DNA from: Gammaproteobacteria bacterium | GTDB lineage: Bacteria > Pseudomonadota > Gammaproteobacteria > JAABTG01 | Assembly (NCBI GenBank): GCA_030066245.1 | Contig: JASJBY010000021.1 | Coordinates: 1-33,705, forward strand | Direction: 5' to 3' | Length of the DNA stretch: 33,705 nucleotides | In this document: positions 1-9,000 of the stretch, piece after piece | Numbering within the stretch: position 1 is the stretch's first letter | How the letters are laid out: the number at the start of each line of letters is the position of its first letter | Translations under genes and position numbers: made by a program | Notes under the pieces: model-generated | The model's input: only the letters and a program-made list of their open reading frames with translations | What the model was told of the DNA's origin: nothing | Databases searched by the model: none

Positions 1-1776
1 ACCGACGGGAAGACCGAAGACGTCACGCCGCCTGAGTTCAGCGTGCGGACCCGCGTGCATGAGTATGGCGGCGGGGCCTATACGGTGCTCGACGGCACGG
101 TCTACTTCTCGAACTTTGCCGACCAGCGGCTCTACCGCCAGCGGTCGGGTGGGCAGCCGGAGCCGCTGACGGCGGAGGGGCCTTGGCGCTATGCCGACTT
201 GATTGTGGATTCCGCCCGCCGGCGGCTCATCTGTGTTCGGGAGGATCACAGCAGCGGCGGCGAACCTGACAACAGGCTGGTCAGCATCGGACTCGATACG
301 GGCGCCGATGGTCCGGGCATCACCCTCGCTGCCGGTCACGACTTCTACGCATCACCCTGTCTCAGCGCGGACGGCAGCCATCTCGCCTGGTTGACCTGGG
401 ACCACCCGAACATGCCCTGGGACAACACAAGCCTGTGGGTGGCCCGCGTCCTGGACGACGGTACGCTCGAGGGTCCGATCCAGATTGCCGGCGGTAGTGA
501 CGAGTCCGTGTTTCAACCCGTCTGGGGAGCGAACGGTTCCCTCTACTATGTCTCCGACCCCAGCGGCTGGTGGAATCTCTTCCGCTGGCGGGACGGCCGA
601 ATCGACGCCCACCTGTCCATGGAGGCGGAGTTCGGCCTACCCCAGTGGGTCTTCAGCATGTCCACCTACGCCCTGGTGGCAAACGGGAGCCTGGTCTGCG
701 CATACAGCCAGAACGGAAACCGCCACCTGGCTCGGATCGATTCCGGCCTCACAGATCTGCAGCCCATCGAAACGCCCTTCACGAGCATCGAGTCTGTTGC
801 CAGCGGTCCCGGCGGAGTGGTGTTCATCGCAGGTGCCCCCACCCTGCCCGAGGCGGTGTTCCTGCTCGACCCCGGGACGCATGCCACGCAGGCGCTGCGG
901 GAATCCAGCGGCGTCGCCTTCGATACCGGCTACCTCTCCGTGCCCGAGGCGATCGCGTTCCCAACGCCGCAGGGCCACACGGCCCACGCGCTGTTCTATC
1001 CGCCGTGCAATCGAGACTATGCCGGTCCGGCCGACCAGCGCCCGCCCCTGATCGTGCGCAGCCACGGCGGGCCCACGGCGGCGGCCGCCACCACCATGAG
1101 CCTGGCCATTCAGTACTGGACCAGCCGCGGCTTCGCCGTCGTGGACGTGAACTACGGCGGGAGCACGGGCTACGGCCGGGCCTATCGGCAGCGGCTCAAC
1201 GGTAAATGGGGCGTGGTGGACGTGGACGACTGCGTGAGTGCCGCCGAATACCTGGCGGATGCGGGCAAGGCGGATCCGGAGCGCCTCGCCATCCGCGGCA
1301 GCAGCGCGGGGGGCTACACCACCTTGGCGGCCCTGACCTTTCGCGACGTCTTCAGGGCGGGCGCCAGCCTGTATGGAATCAGCGACCTGGAGACCCTCAC
1401 CACGGACACCCACAAGTTCGAGTCCCGCTACCTGGACCGACTCGTCGGCCCACTGCCCGAGGCAAGGTCCGTCTATAGGGACCGCTCACCGATACACTAC
1501 ACCGACCGGCTGTCCGCACCCGTCATTTTCCTGCAGGGTCTTGAAGACAAGGTAGTGCCGCCAGACCAGGCGGAGAAGATGGTGGCCACACTGCGCCGCA
1601 AGGGCCTGCCCGTGGCCTATCTGGCCTTCGAGGGCGAGCAGCACGGCTTCCGACAAGCGGCCACGATTCGGAGAGCGTTGGAAGCCGAGCTTTATTTCTA
1701 CGGGCGCATCTTTCGCTTTGCTCCGGCCGACAGCCTGCCCGCGATACCGATAGAAAATCTGCCCGGCGAAGGCTGA
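1..1776 (+). CDS. S9 family peptidase (prolyl oligopeptidase / dipeptidyl peptidase-like), 5' partial
   Basis: The reading frame is open from the first base of the window, with a TPPEF-VRTRVHEYGGG block typical of the start of the beta-propeller, so the gene begins upstream and GTG 43 is only an internal codon. The N-terminal two thirds carry propeller-like strands (LAWLTWDHPNMPWD, YYVSDPSGWWNL). The C-terminal third is an alpha/beta hydrolase. The nucleophile Ser lies in G-S-S-A-G-G at about residue 435 of the visible fragment, the Asp in GLEDKVVPP at about 516 and the His in EGEQHGF at about 548, so the triad is complete. Family members cleave short peptides, often after proline or as acyl-aminoacyl peptidases; the exact specificity cannot be read. 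About 590 residues are visible of an expected 620-680. No signal peptide can be judged because the start is missing. Confidence 0.93.
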   Translation, partial: TDGKTEDVTPPEFSVRTRVHEYGGGAYTVLDGTVYFSNFADQRLYRQRSGGQPEPLTAEGPWRYADLIVDSARRRLICVREDHSSGGEPDNRLVSIGLDTGADGPGITLAAGHDFYASPCLSADGSHLAWLTWDHPNMPWDNTSLWVARVLDDGTLEGPIQIAGGSDESVFQPVWGANGSLYYVSDPSGWWNLFRWRDGRIDAHLSMEAEFGLPQWVFSMSTYALVANGSLVCAYSQNGNRHLARIDSGLTDLQPIETPFTSIESVASGPGGVVFIAGAPTLPEAVFLLDPGTHATQALRESSGVAFDTGYLSVPEAIAFPTPQGHTAHALFYPPCNRDYAGPADQRPPLIVRSHGGPTAAAATTMSLAIQYWTSRGFAVVDVNYGGSTGYGRAYRQRLNGKWGVVDVDDCVSAAEYLADAGKADPERLAIRGSSAGGYTTLAALTFRDVFRAGASLYGISDLETLTTDTHKFESRYLDRLVGPLPEARSVYRDRSPIHYTDRLSAPVIFLQGLEDKVVPPDQAEKMVATLRRKGLPVAYLAFEGEQHGFRQAATIRRALEAELYFYGRIFRFAPADSLPAIPIENLPGEG

Positions 1777-1908
1777 GCGGCTTAAGCTCATGCGGCTTCC
1801 CGCGAGAATGACGCCGACCCGGGACCAGCGCCCGACGGCAAGCTTGCTGATGTGAAGGCAATGCAGGCCGCCTGATCCAGAGTGATCCGCCGGCTCTGGG
1901 AAGCGGTG

Positions 1909-1937
1909 CAAAAAAGAAAGGGCGCTTAAGCGCCCTT
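1909..1937 (-). terminator. Rho-independent terminator of the minus-strand secreted-protein gene
   Basis: A perfect 20-base palindrome (AAGGGCGCTT/AAGCGCCCTT, 1918-1937) is followed on the minus strand by TCTTTTTTGC, a good U-tract. It lies about 45 bases beyond the stop of the gene at 1983-2435. On the plus strand there is no T-run, so it should serve mainly the minus-strand gene, although the hairpin could also affect transcripts from the S9 peptidase. Confidence 0.85.
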
Positions 1938-1982
1938 GAAGCATCGCCGCTGCTTACCGCGGCCTGCAGGGGGAGAACCCGC

Positions 1983-2435
1983 TTACTGGCCTTGGGCCAG
2001 GGCTATCACGTACACGCGCGACATCCCCTGGAAGGCCAAAAAATCCTCGTCCAGATAGTCCAGATCCACAGAGGCATTCTCCAGCGCCTTCTTTGCCCGC
2101 AGGCGCCATGCCGTCTTGCCGATAAGATAGGCCGAGCCTCCCGGCACCGCGATGGCAACCAACACCTCGGGTACAGTGAGCTTGCTCGCCCCGACCCGGT
2201 AATCGAGCACATCGCGATGGTCCATGAGCTCGGTCCTGAGCAAGCGAACCTCCGCCAGCAGCACCGTCGGCGGCGGCCTCGGCAAGTCCACCAGGTAGCC
2301 GTCCCATAGCAGCGGAGAGCGCTCCACAATGCCTGGCGGAAAACCCTCGGCCGACAACGAAGCCGGCTCGGCCGCGGCCGGGAAACTGGTCAATGTCAGC
2401 AGAAAAAGGGTAATGGGTGCGCTCAGCCGCGGCAT
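1983..2435 (-). CDS. Small secreted protein of unknown function
   Basis: A 150-residue protein with a clear Sec signal peptide: MPRLSA, then a hydrophobic LFLLTL stretch, and a likely signal peptidase I site at FPAAA-EP near residue 22. The ATG at 2435 is preceded by AGGAGG at ideal spacing, so the start is firm. The mature part of about 128 residues is mixed polar and hydrophobic, has no cysteines or transmembrane segment, and contains a VLVAIAVPGG stretch near the middle. I recognise no domain. It is a single-gene unit ended by the strong terminator at 1909-1937. A periplasmic or secreted location is inferred from the signal peptide only. Confidence 0.8.
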   Translation of the reverse strand: MPRLSAPITLFLLTLTSFPAAAEPASLSAEGFPPGIVERSPLLWDGYLVDLPRPPPTVLLAEVRLLRTELMDHRDVLDYRVGASKLTVPEVLVAIAVPGGSAYLIGKTAWRLRAKKALENASVDLDYLDEDFLAFQGMSRVYVIALAQGQ

Positions 2436-2752
2436 TGCGCAACCTCCTCTCAGCCGAAGAGTCGGTCACAGGTGTCCTAGCCACACCCCCTCCTGCCAGG
2501 CAACACTTCCCAGTGCGACCCGCTCGCTCGCGAGTTCCACGCTACAAGTTTCGCGCCAGCCCGGCGCGCCAATTGGATAAGCCATTGTTTAGAAGCAATT
2601 TATTAGAGAAGGCGACGGAATCGGCGATGCCGAGGCGACGTCAGCATGGGAAAAACGGAAACGCCGGTTACAGCTGCAGGCGTGCCAGCGTCAAGAATCT
2701 TACGCATGAGCGGCGGGGAGCGGCGAAATTCTGGCGCAGGGGACCTGCCCCG
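2436..2752. other. Intergenic region between dinB and the secreted-protein gene
   Basis: These 317 bases hold no convincing gene. The stretch 2565-2615 is much richer in A/T than its surroundings (CCAATTGG, CAATTTATTAGAG) and lies upstream of the minus-strand secreted-protein gene, so it may contain its promoter, but I cannot place clean -35 and -10 boxes. Next to the dinB stop is a short GGGG-CCCC hairpin without a T-run, at most a weak terminator. Confidence 0.4.
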
Positions 2753-3910
2753 TCAGTGCTTGAGCTCGGCGGCGCGCCGCAGGGCGCGCTTTCCGAATCG
2801 ACCGTTGATGTCGTCCACGGCTGCGTCCAGCCGCCGGCCCCTGGCCCGGCTCTCATCTTCGAACAGAGTCTGCTGCCTTGGCGCCGGCTCTTCCAGGCCG
2901 CTGACGCCGACGCCAATCAGGCGCAGGGGCCCGGGCCCCCTGACCAGACCCGTTCTGAGCAGCTGGTCGGCGATCTGCCAGATCTCCTGAGTCATATCGG
3001 TGGGACTGCTCAGGGTGTGAGCACGGGTGATGGTCTGGAAGTCGGAGCGGCGCAGCTTGACCTGCACGGTGCGGGCCTCCAATCCCAGGCGGCGCAGACG
3101 CCGCGCCACCTGCTCGGTCAGCTCGAGGAGCCGCGCACGCAGTATTTCCCGATCGGCGATGTCCGTGGCAAAGGTGGTTTCGTGGGAGATGGACTTCGCC
3201 AAGTGGTCCGGGACTACGGCCCGGTGGTCAATGCCCCGGGAAAGCTCCCGGAGATGGCTGCCGGCACGGCCGAACAGGGCCTCTAGGACGTCCGAGGACG
3301 CGTCGCGCAGCTGGCCGACGGTGCGGATCCCAAGCCGGGCCAGGCGGGTGCTGGCCACGCGTCCGACGCCCCAAAGCCGTTCCACGGGGAGCGGATCCAG
3401 GAATGCTCGAACCCCTTCTGGCTGGACCACCACGAAACCGTCGGGCTTGTCCAGATCGCTGGCCAGCTTCGCAAGAAACTTATTGGGCGCCACACCCACC
3501 GAGGCGACCAGATCCAACTCGTCGCGGATGGTGCGCTTGATCCGGCGCCCGATGTCCGCGCTGGAACCGAACAGGCACTCGCTGGCGCTGCAGTCCAAGA
3601 ACGCTTCATCCAAGGAAAGCGGCTCCACCACCGGCGTGAAGGTCCGGAAGATGGCGCGGATGGCGCGCGATACCTCTGCGTAGTAAGCCATGCGCACCGG
3701 CAGAATGACCGCCTCCGGGCAGAGCTTGAGCGCCGTGGCAGAGGGCATGGCGCTATGTACCCCGAAGCGCCTCGCCACGTAGTTGGCGGCCGCCACCACC
3801 CCGCGGGATCCGGGGCGTCCCCCGACGATCACGGGCTTTGCCGCCAGCTCGGGGCGGTCGCGCACCTCCACGGATGCATAGAAGGCGTCCATGTCCACGT
3901 GGAGGATCAC
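2753..3910 (-). CDS. dinB: DNA polymerase IV (Y-family translesion polymerase)
   Basis: 385 residues, the usual Pol IV length. It extends primers past damaged template bases with low fidelity. The N-terminus ILHVDMDAFYASVE gives catalytic Asp6/Asp8, and SLDEAFLD gives Asp101/Glu102. KFLAKLASD and the WGVGR helix-hairpin (thumb) follow, then the little finger. QQTLF at residues 346-350 fits a beta-clamp-binding motif; unusually it is followed by about 35 more residues ending in AAELKH rather than sitting at the very C-terminus. The frame stays open far upstream through the neighbouring SDR gene, but homology begins at the GTG at 3910 (M-ILHVDMDAFY), 8 bases after the SDR stop. The two genes are probably co-transcribed. 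No LexA box is visible at the start, so SOS control is not supported here. Confidence 0.95.
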   Translation of the reverse strand: MILHVDMDAFYASVEVRDRPELAAKPVIVGGRPGSRGVVAAANYVARRFGVHSAMPSATALKLCPEAVILPVRMAYYAEVSRAIRAIFRTFTPVVEPLSLDEAFLDCSASECLFGSSADIGRRIKRTIRDELDLVASVGVAPNKFLAKLASDLDKPDGFVVVQPEGVRAFLDPLPVERLWGVGRVASTRLARLGIRTVGQLRDASSDVLEALFGRAGSHLRELSRGIDHRAVVPDHLAKSISHETTFATDIADREILRARLLELTEQVARRLRRLGLEARTVQVKLRRSDFQTITRAHTLSSPTDMTQEIWQIADQLLRTGLVRGPGPLRLIGVGVSGLEEPAPRQQTLFEDESRARGRRLDAAVDDINGRFGKRALRRAAELKH

Positions 3911-3918
3911 CGGTACTC

Positions 3919-4623
3919 TCAGCTGCGGCCGTAGACCGGGATCGCTGCGCCGTTCACGGCGCGGGCGGCGTCGGAGGCCAGAAACAGGATCACATCGGCC
4001 AGGGCTGCGGGCGGTACCCACGTGGCGAAGTCGGCGTCGGACATGTCGCTGCGGTTCTGAGGCGTGTCGATGGTACCCGGCAGGATGCAGTTGACGTTGA
4101 TGTCGTCCTGCTTGTGCTCTGCCGCGAGACTTCCGGTGAAGGTGATGACGGCCGCTTTGGAGGCGCAGTAGGGCGCCATGCGGCCCTTGGGCTGGACGGC
4201 CGCCCGTGCCGCCACGTTGACGATACGGCCGAACTGCTGGGCCAACATATGGGGCAACACGGCCCGCGTTGCCAGAAACACGGAGCGTGCGTTCAGGTCC
4301 ATCATGAAATCCCAGGTCTCCGTCGGCGTATCCCGCAAGGCCGGCCCCATGCGGAAGCCGCCGGCCACGTTCACCAGGATGTCGATGCGTCCGGACTGGG
4401 CTGCGACTCGGGAGATCCCCTCCTGCACCGCGGCTTCGTCGGTCAGATCCACCGCCAGGGTGACATGGTCCGGGGCGTTCCCGTAGAGGGCCTGCAGGCG
4501 GTCTCCGGCCAGATCGGCGCAAATGAGATGCGCCCCGGCTCGAGCGAACGCCGCAACCACGGCCTGTCCCAGACTGCCCGCCGCCCCGGTTACCAGGGCC
4601 ACCTTGCCAGTGAAGTCAAACAT
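3919..4623 (-). CDS. SDR family oxidoreductase lacking the usual catalytic Ser
   Basis: A 234-residue short-chain dehydrogenase/reductase with a single Rossmann domain. TGAAGSLG (residues 12-19) is the dinucleotide loop. Asp37 at the end of strand 2 suggests NAD(H) preference. NVAGG (85-89) and Asn111 are present, and YCASK (152-156) gives Tyr152 and Lys156. The position 13 residues before the Tyr, normally Ser, is Ala139 (NVAAR instead of the usual NVSS), so the classical Ser-Tyr-Lys set is incomplete. Dihydropteridine reductase-type SDRs also lack this Ser. ATG 4623 has GAGGAAG upstream. It precedes dinB by 8 bases and is probably co-transcribed, with no obvious functional link. The substrate is unknown; a FabG label would be too specific. 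Confidence 0.88.
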   Translation of the reverse strand: MFDFTGKVALVTGAAGSLGQAVVAAFARAGAHLICADLAGDRLQALYGNAPDHVTLAVDLTDEAAVQEGISRVAAQSGRIDILVNVAGGFRMGPALRDTPTETWDFMMDLNARSVFLATRAVLPHMLAQQFGRIVNVAARAAVQPKGRMAPYCASKAAVITFTGSLAAEHKQDDINVNCILPGTIDTPQNRSDMSDADFATWVPPAALADVILFLASDAARAVNGAAIPVYGRS

Positions 4624-5005
4624 GTCGCTTCCTCAGCGGTTGACGAAGTTTTTGCCTGGTGCTGCGCGGAACGCACCGCTCTGTGTGTGTCGTCTCCTGC
4701 AGCGGGGACGGGGAGCCACATCTTTGGTGCGCATTTCTCACCAGGCGGACCCGGTTTCCACGTAAATGTCGCAATGTTCAAAGCCTTGGCTTCTTTGTTG
4801 TCCACCATCTTGTTTGCAGGTTGTCCTATTCGGTTCTTGGCCCCCTCTAGCTTCGCATCTTGGCCGATCTCCCTTGAGCCATAGTCCCGCTATGCCTCTG
4901 CGGGCGATTGACCAAGCTGCTTTGCCAAAGTAACCCAAGATTCCGAATCCCGGTGAGAAACGCGCGCTAGGCCCTGCCGGGTCGCCGAAACACGCCGTCC
5001 CGGGC
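4624..5005. other. Gene-free spacer, possibly containing an old dispersed repeat
   Basis: These 382 bases separate two minus-strand genes. A minus-strand open frame (4738-4938) and short frames in other phases exist but have no ribosome site and show frame-independent composition. The left half is unusually A/T rich for this genome. I see no tRNA and no strong terminator for the pentapeptide gene whose 3' end is at 5006. The look of the sequence suggests a decayed repeat or gene remnant, which cannot be proved from one copy. Confidence 0.35.
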
Positions 5006-5857
5006 TCAGCGCAGGTTGGTCTTGAAGGACGGAATGTCGGCGTTCCTGGCTTCGGAGAAATTGGCGAAGTCCATGGTCACCGCTGCCAGCTCCACGCCCT
5101 CGAAGTTCGCATCGCGCACGTTGGCACTGCGCATGATCGTTCCGCCGATGATGGCGTGGCTCAGGTCCACGCCAGACAGATTGGCGTGGCGCAGGTTGGA
5201 GTCCAGCAGCACCGCATGGCGCATCTGCGCGCCGCTCAGGTTGGCCCCCTCCATGTTGGCGAGATTGAGCACCGTGGCCTGACCGTGCTCGCTGCCCAGG
5301 TTGGCCTCCACCAGGGTTGCCTTCACCAGGTTGGCCTCGTTCAAGTGACTGGTGCGCAGATCCGCATGGCTGAGATCGGCCTTGCGCAGATTGGAGTCGA
5401 TGAGCAGTGCGTGGCGGATCGTCGCGTGGGTCAGCACACAACGGTTCAGGCTCGCTTTGCGCAGATCGGCCTGGGTGAGGTTGGCCCCGGCCAGGTTGCT
5501 GCCGTGCAACTCCACCTGGCGCAGGTCGGCGCCGCGCAGATCCGCGCCGCTCAGATCGCAGTTGCGCAGCATGGCTGCCCCGGCGTGGGACCCGTCGCTC
5601 AGCCTGGCGCCGTTCAGGCGGGCGCCGCTCAGATTGGCCTCGTTCAGATGCGCCCCGAACAACTGGGCATGGTCCAGGTTGGCACCCGCCAGGTCAGCCC
5701 CGCAGAGGTCCGCATGGTCGAGCTTCGCATGGCTCAGGTCCGCACCTCTCAAGTCGGCGCCCGCCAAGCGCATCTCCCGGAGATCGGCGCCCGCCAGGCT
5801 GTTGCCCTGTACCGTGTCCAGCACTTCGCCGCTATCTTTCTGCTTAATCTCGAGCAT
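5006..5857 (-). CDS. Pentapeptide-repeat protein
   Basis: 283 residues made almost wholly of A(D/N)LXX pentapeptides (for example AGADLRGADLS), which form a right-handed quadrilateral beta-helix. A short N-terminal cap (MLEIKQKDSGEVLDTV) precedes the repeats, and a non-repeat tail ending in SFKTNLR follows. ATG 5857 has GGGAGGA upstream, whereas an earlier in-frame start at 5938 has none, so the shorter form is chosen. There is no signal peptide or transmembrane segment, so it is likely cytosolic. Some family members mimic DNA and protect gyrase, but most have no known role and the sequence does not decide. It stands alone, divergent from the RND permease gene. The repeat structure also creates long open frames on the opposite strand, which are not genes. 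Confidence 0.93.
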   Translation of the reverse strand: MLEIKQKDSGEVLDTVQGNSLAGADLREMRLAGADLRGADLSHAKLDHADLCGADLAGANLDHAQLFGAHLNEANLSGARLNGARLSDGSHAGAAMLRNCDLSGADLRGADLRQVELHGSNLAGANLTQADLRKASLNRCVLTHATIRHALLIDSNLRKADLSHADLRTSHLNEANLVKATLVEANLGSEHGQATVLNLANMEGANLSGAQMRHAVLLDSNLRHANLSGVDLSHAIIGGTIMRSANVRDANFEGVELAAVTMDFANFSEARNADIPSFKTNLR

Positions 5858-5990
5858 GCCAGCTATCCTCCCCGAGAAGCCCCCTCGCCGGCGCCTGACA
5901 TGGGCGCGGCAGCCCGGCGAAGCCTCTCTAGCCATCATACCAAGACCGTTTGCCGGCTCAAGATGCCGGCCCTGCAGACGACCGCAATAA

Positions 5991-6020
5991 TTGTCTTTTT
6001 GGACGCGCGATACGTAAGAT
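5991..6020 (+). promoter_or_regulatory. Possible promoter for the RND permease gene
   Basis: TTGTCT (5991-5996) and TAAGAT (6015-6020) are separated by 18 bases in the only A/T-rich part of the 236-base divergent region. The matches to the sigma-70 consensus are moderate, and the leader would be about 65 bases. Confidence 0.3.
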
Positions 6021-6093
6021 AGAACTGTAGCGTCTGGCCAGCAGAAGAGGTCCGCCCGCCCAGGGTAGTGGTCATAGGCTGAGCAGCGAAGTC

Positions 6094-9000
6094 ATGAAAG
6101 AGCGTCCTCCGATCCACCGCTCCCGGCGACCGGCGCTGCATCACCCTCCGATTCCCTACGAAGAGCGCCCCCGCCTGGGCATGGCCGGCGGCATTGCCCG
6201 CGCTTTTATCGACTCGCCCCTGTCCCCTCTGCTCTATATCGCGACCCTGTTCATCGGCCTGCTCGGGTTGTTCTTCACTCCGCGGCAGGAGGACCCCGAA
6301 ATCTCCGTGCCTATGATCGACATCTTTATCCAGTATCCAGGCGCGTCCGCGGAGCAGGTGGCGAGCCTGGCCATCGACCCCCTGCAGCGGATCATGAGCG
6401 AGATCCCCGGGGTCAAGCACGTGTATGCGGCCTCCCAGCGGGAGAACGGCATAGTCACCGTGCGCTTCGAGGTGGGAGAGGAGCTCGGACCGTCCATTGT
6501 CAAGGTCCACGACAAGCTGCAGACCAACCTGGACATGATCCCGCCGGATGTGTCCATGCCGCTGGTCAAGCCCAAGGGCATCGACGACGTGCCCGTGGTC
6601 ACCTTGACCCTGTGGTCAAGTGAGATGGACGACGGCGTGCTGCGCGCGCTGGCGCTGGACGTGCTGCAGCGGCTGAAGGAGGTCAGGAACACCGGTCCCG
6701 GCTTCGTGGTCGGCGGCCGTTCCGAGCAAATACGCATCGAGGTGCTTCCCGAGCGCCTGGCCGGCTTCGGCATCAGCCTTGACCAGGTGGCAAACGCCAT
6801 TCGCTCGGCTAACACCCAGAAGGACGGCGGTACGGTGGAGTCCGGCGATACCCTGTTCAGGGTGACCACGGGCTCCTATCTGCGCAACGCCGAGGACGTG
6901 GGCGGTCTTGTGCTGGGCAGTCAGCACGGCATGCCCATCTACGTGCGGGATGTCGCTAACGTTTTTGAAGGCCCCGAGGAGACGAGCCGGCTGGTGGCGT
7001 TCTTCACAGGTCCCAGCCACGACGGCTCAACGCCCGAGGCCAGCGGCAGGCCCGCCGTGACCATCGCCATTGCCAAGAAGCAGGGCACCAACGGCGTCAC
7101 TGTTGCCGAGGACATCCTGGAGAAAGTGGAATCACTGAAAGGGCGCCTGATTCCGGCAAATGTCCACGTCAGCGTCACGCGCAACTACGGCAAGACGGCC
7201 AACGACAAGGTTAACGAGCTGCTGCTGGCCCTGACGGGCGCGGCCATCGCCGTCAGCGTGCTCTGTTTCATCACCATCGGCACGCGGCCGGCCATCGTGG
7301 TCATCGTCGTCATTCCCGTGGTCATTCTCATCACCGTGTGGTCGGCCTGGATCCTCGGCTACACCATCAACCGGGTGAGCCTGTTCGCGCTGATCTTCGC
7401 CATCGGTATTCTGGTTGACGATGCCACCGTGGTGGTGGAGAACATCTTCCGGCGCTGGCTGCACGAGGACGACATCAGCGTCGACACGGCCGTGGACGCC
7501 GTACGCGAAGTGGGCAACCCCACAATCATCGCCACCCTCACCGTGCTTGCCGCCCTGCTGCCCATGGGCTTCGTCAGCGGCATGATGGGGCCCTACATGC
7601 TGCCCATACCGACACTCGGGTCGGTGGCCATGGTCTTCTCTCTGTTCGCGGCCTTTGTGTTCACACCGTGGTTCTCCCTGAAGCTGCGTCCGAAGCTGGA
7701 GGCCCTGAAGAAGGCCGAGCAGAAGGAGCGGCGCATTCAGAACGCCATCGGGCGCATCTACCGGCCCATCGTGCAGCCGCTTATTCGCAACCGGCTCGCC
7801 GCCTGGGTGTTCCTGTGCACCATCGTGGCCGCGTTCTTCCTGGCCATCTCCATGTTCTATACGAAGGCGGTCACCGTGAAGACGCTGCCTTTCGACAACA
7901 AGCCGGAGTTCAACGTGGTCATCAATATGCCTGAGGGCACGGCACTCCCGGTCACCGCCAACGTGGCGTGGCGGCTGGCCGAGGTCCTGCAGCAGCAGAT
8001 GCCGGAGGTGATCGCGCTGCAGACCTATGTGGGCACCGTGTCGCCGTTCAACTTTAACGGCATGGTGCGTCACTACTACCTGCGACAGAACGCGTGGGAG
8101 GCGGACATCCAGGTGATGCTGCTGGACAAGGATGAGAGGGAGCGCAGCAGCCACGAGCTGGCCATCGCCGCGCGCCAGCTGCTCACCCCGGTGGCCAGGG
8201 AGCACGGCGCGCGGATTGCGATCGTGGAGATGCCGCCGGGCCCGCCCGTGCTGCAGACCGTCGTAGCCGAGATCTACGGACCGGACGCAACCACCCGGCG
8301 CCAGGTTGCCGAGGACATGGCGCGCCTGTTCGACACCGTCCCCAATCTGGTGGACGTGGATCACTACATGACCACGCCCCACGACCTCTGGCACTTCGAG
8401 GTGGACACAGAGAAAGCCGAGCGCCGAGGCGTCTCCGTGGAGGCCATCACGCGCAACGTCACCATGGCCATGGGCGGCCACCGGCTGGGAGACGTGAAGC
8501 GAGGCAATGTGCGCGAACCTACCTATCTCGTCATCCAGCTGCCCCTGGAAGTACGCGCCGACGTGACCCGCGTCGCCGACCTCCCGGTGCCGACACGGGA
8601 CGGACGCACAGTGCCCCTGGCGGAGCTGGGCCGATTCGTCAAAGTCGCGGAGGATCCCATCATTTATCACAAGGATCTGCGCCCCATGGAGTACGTGGTG
8701 GGTGAGATGGAAGGCCGCATGGGGGCGCCCATCTACGGCATGCTGGCGGTCGAGGATCAGCTCAAGGTCTACACGACGCCGGACGGTGTCAACGCGATGA
8801 CCGGCACCCTGACCAAGGCACCCAAGGACGACGCAGCGACCAGCTTCGAGTGGACCGGCGAGTGGACCGTCACCTACGAGACGTTTCGCGATCTGGGGCT
8901 GGCATTCGCCGCAGCCCTGGTGCTCATCTTCGCGCTGCTGGTGTGGGAGTTCGGTAACTTCATCCATCCCACCATCATAATGGCGCCCATACCCCTGACC

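Noticed and set aside
2560..2615. A/T-rich patch considered as an attachment site or IS end
   Set aside because: No direct repeat, integrase or transposase is nearby; a plain promoter region is simpler.
3911..4522. N-terminal extension of dinB by about 200 codons
   Set aside because: The extension lies entirely over the SDR gene in another frame, and Pol IV similarity begins exactly at GTG 3910.
5156..6022. A repetitive plus-strand frame (QIGLAQVG-type repeats) opposite the pentapeptide gene
   Set aside because: The repeats are the reverse reading of A(D/N)LXX codons; the minus strand has the known family and the ribosome site.
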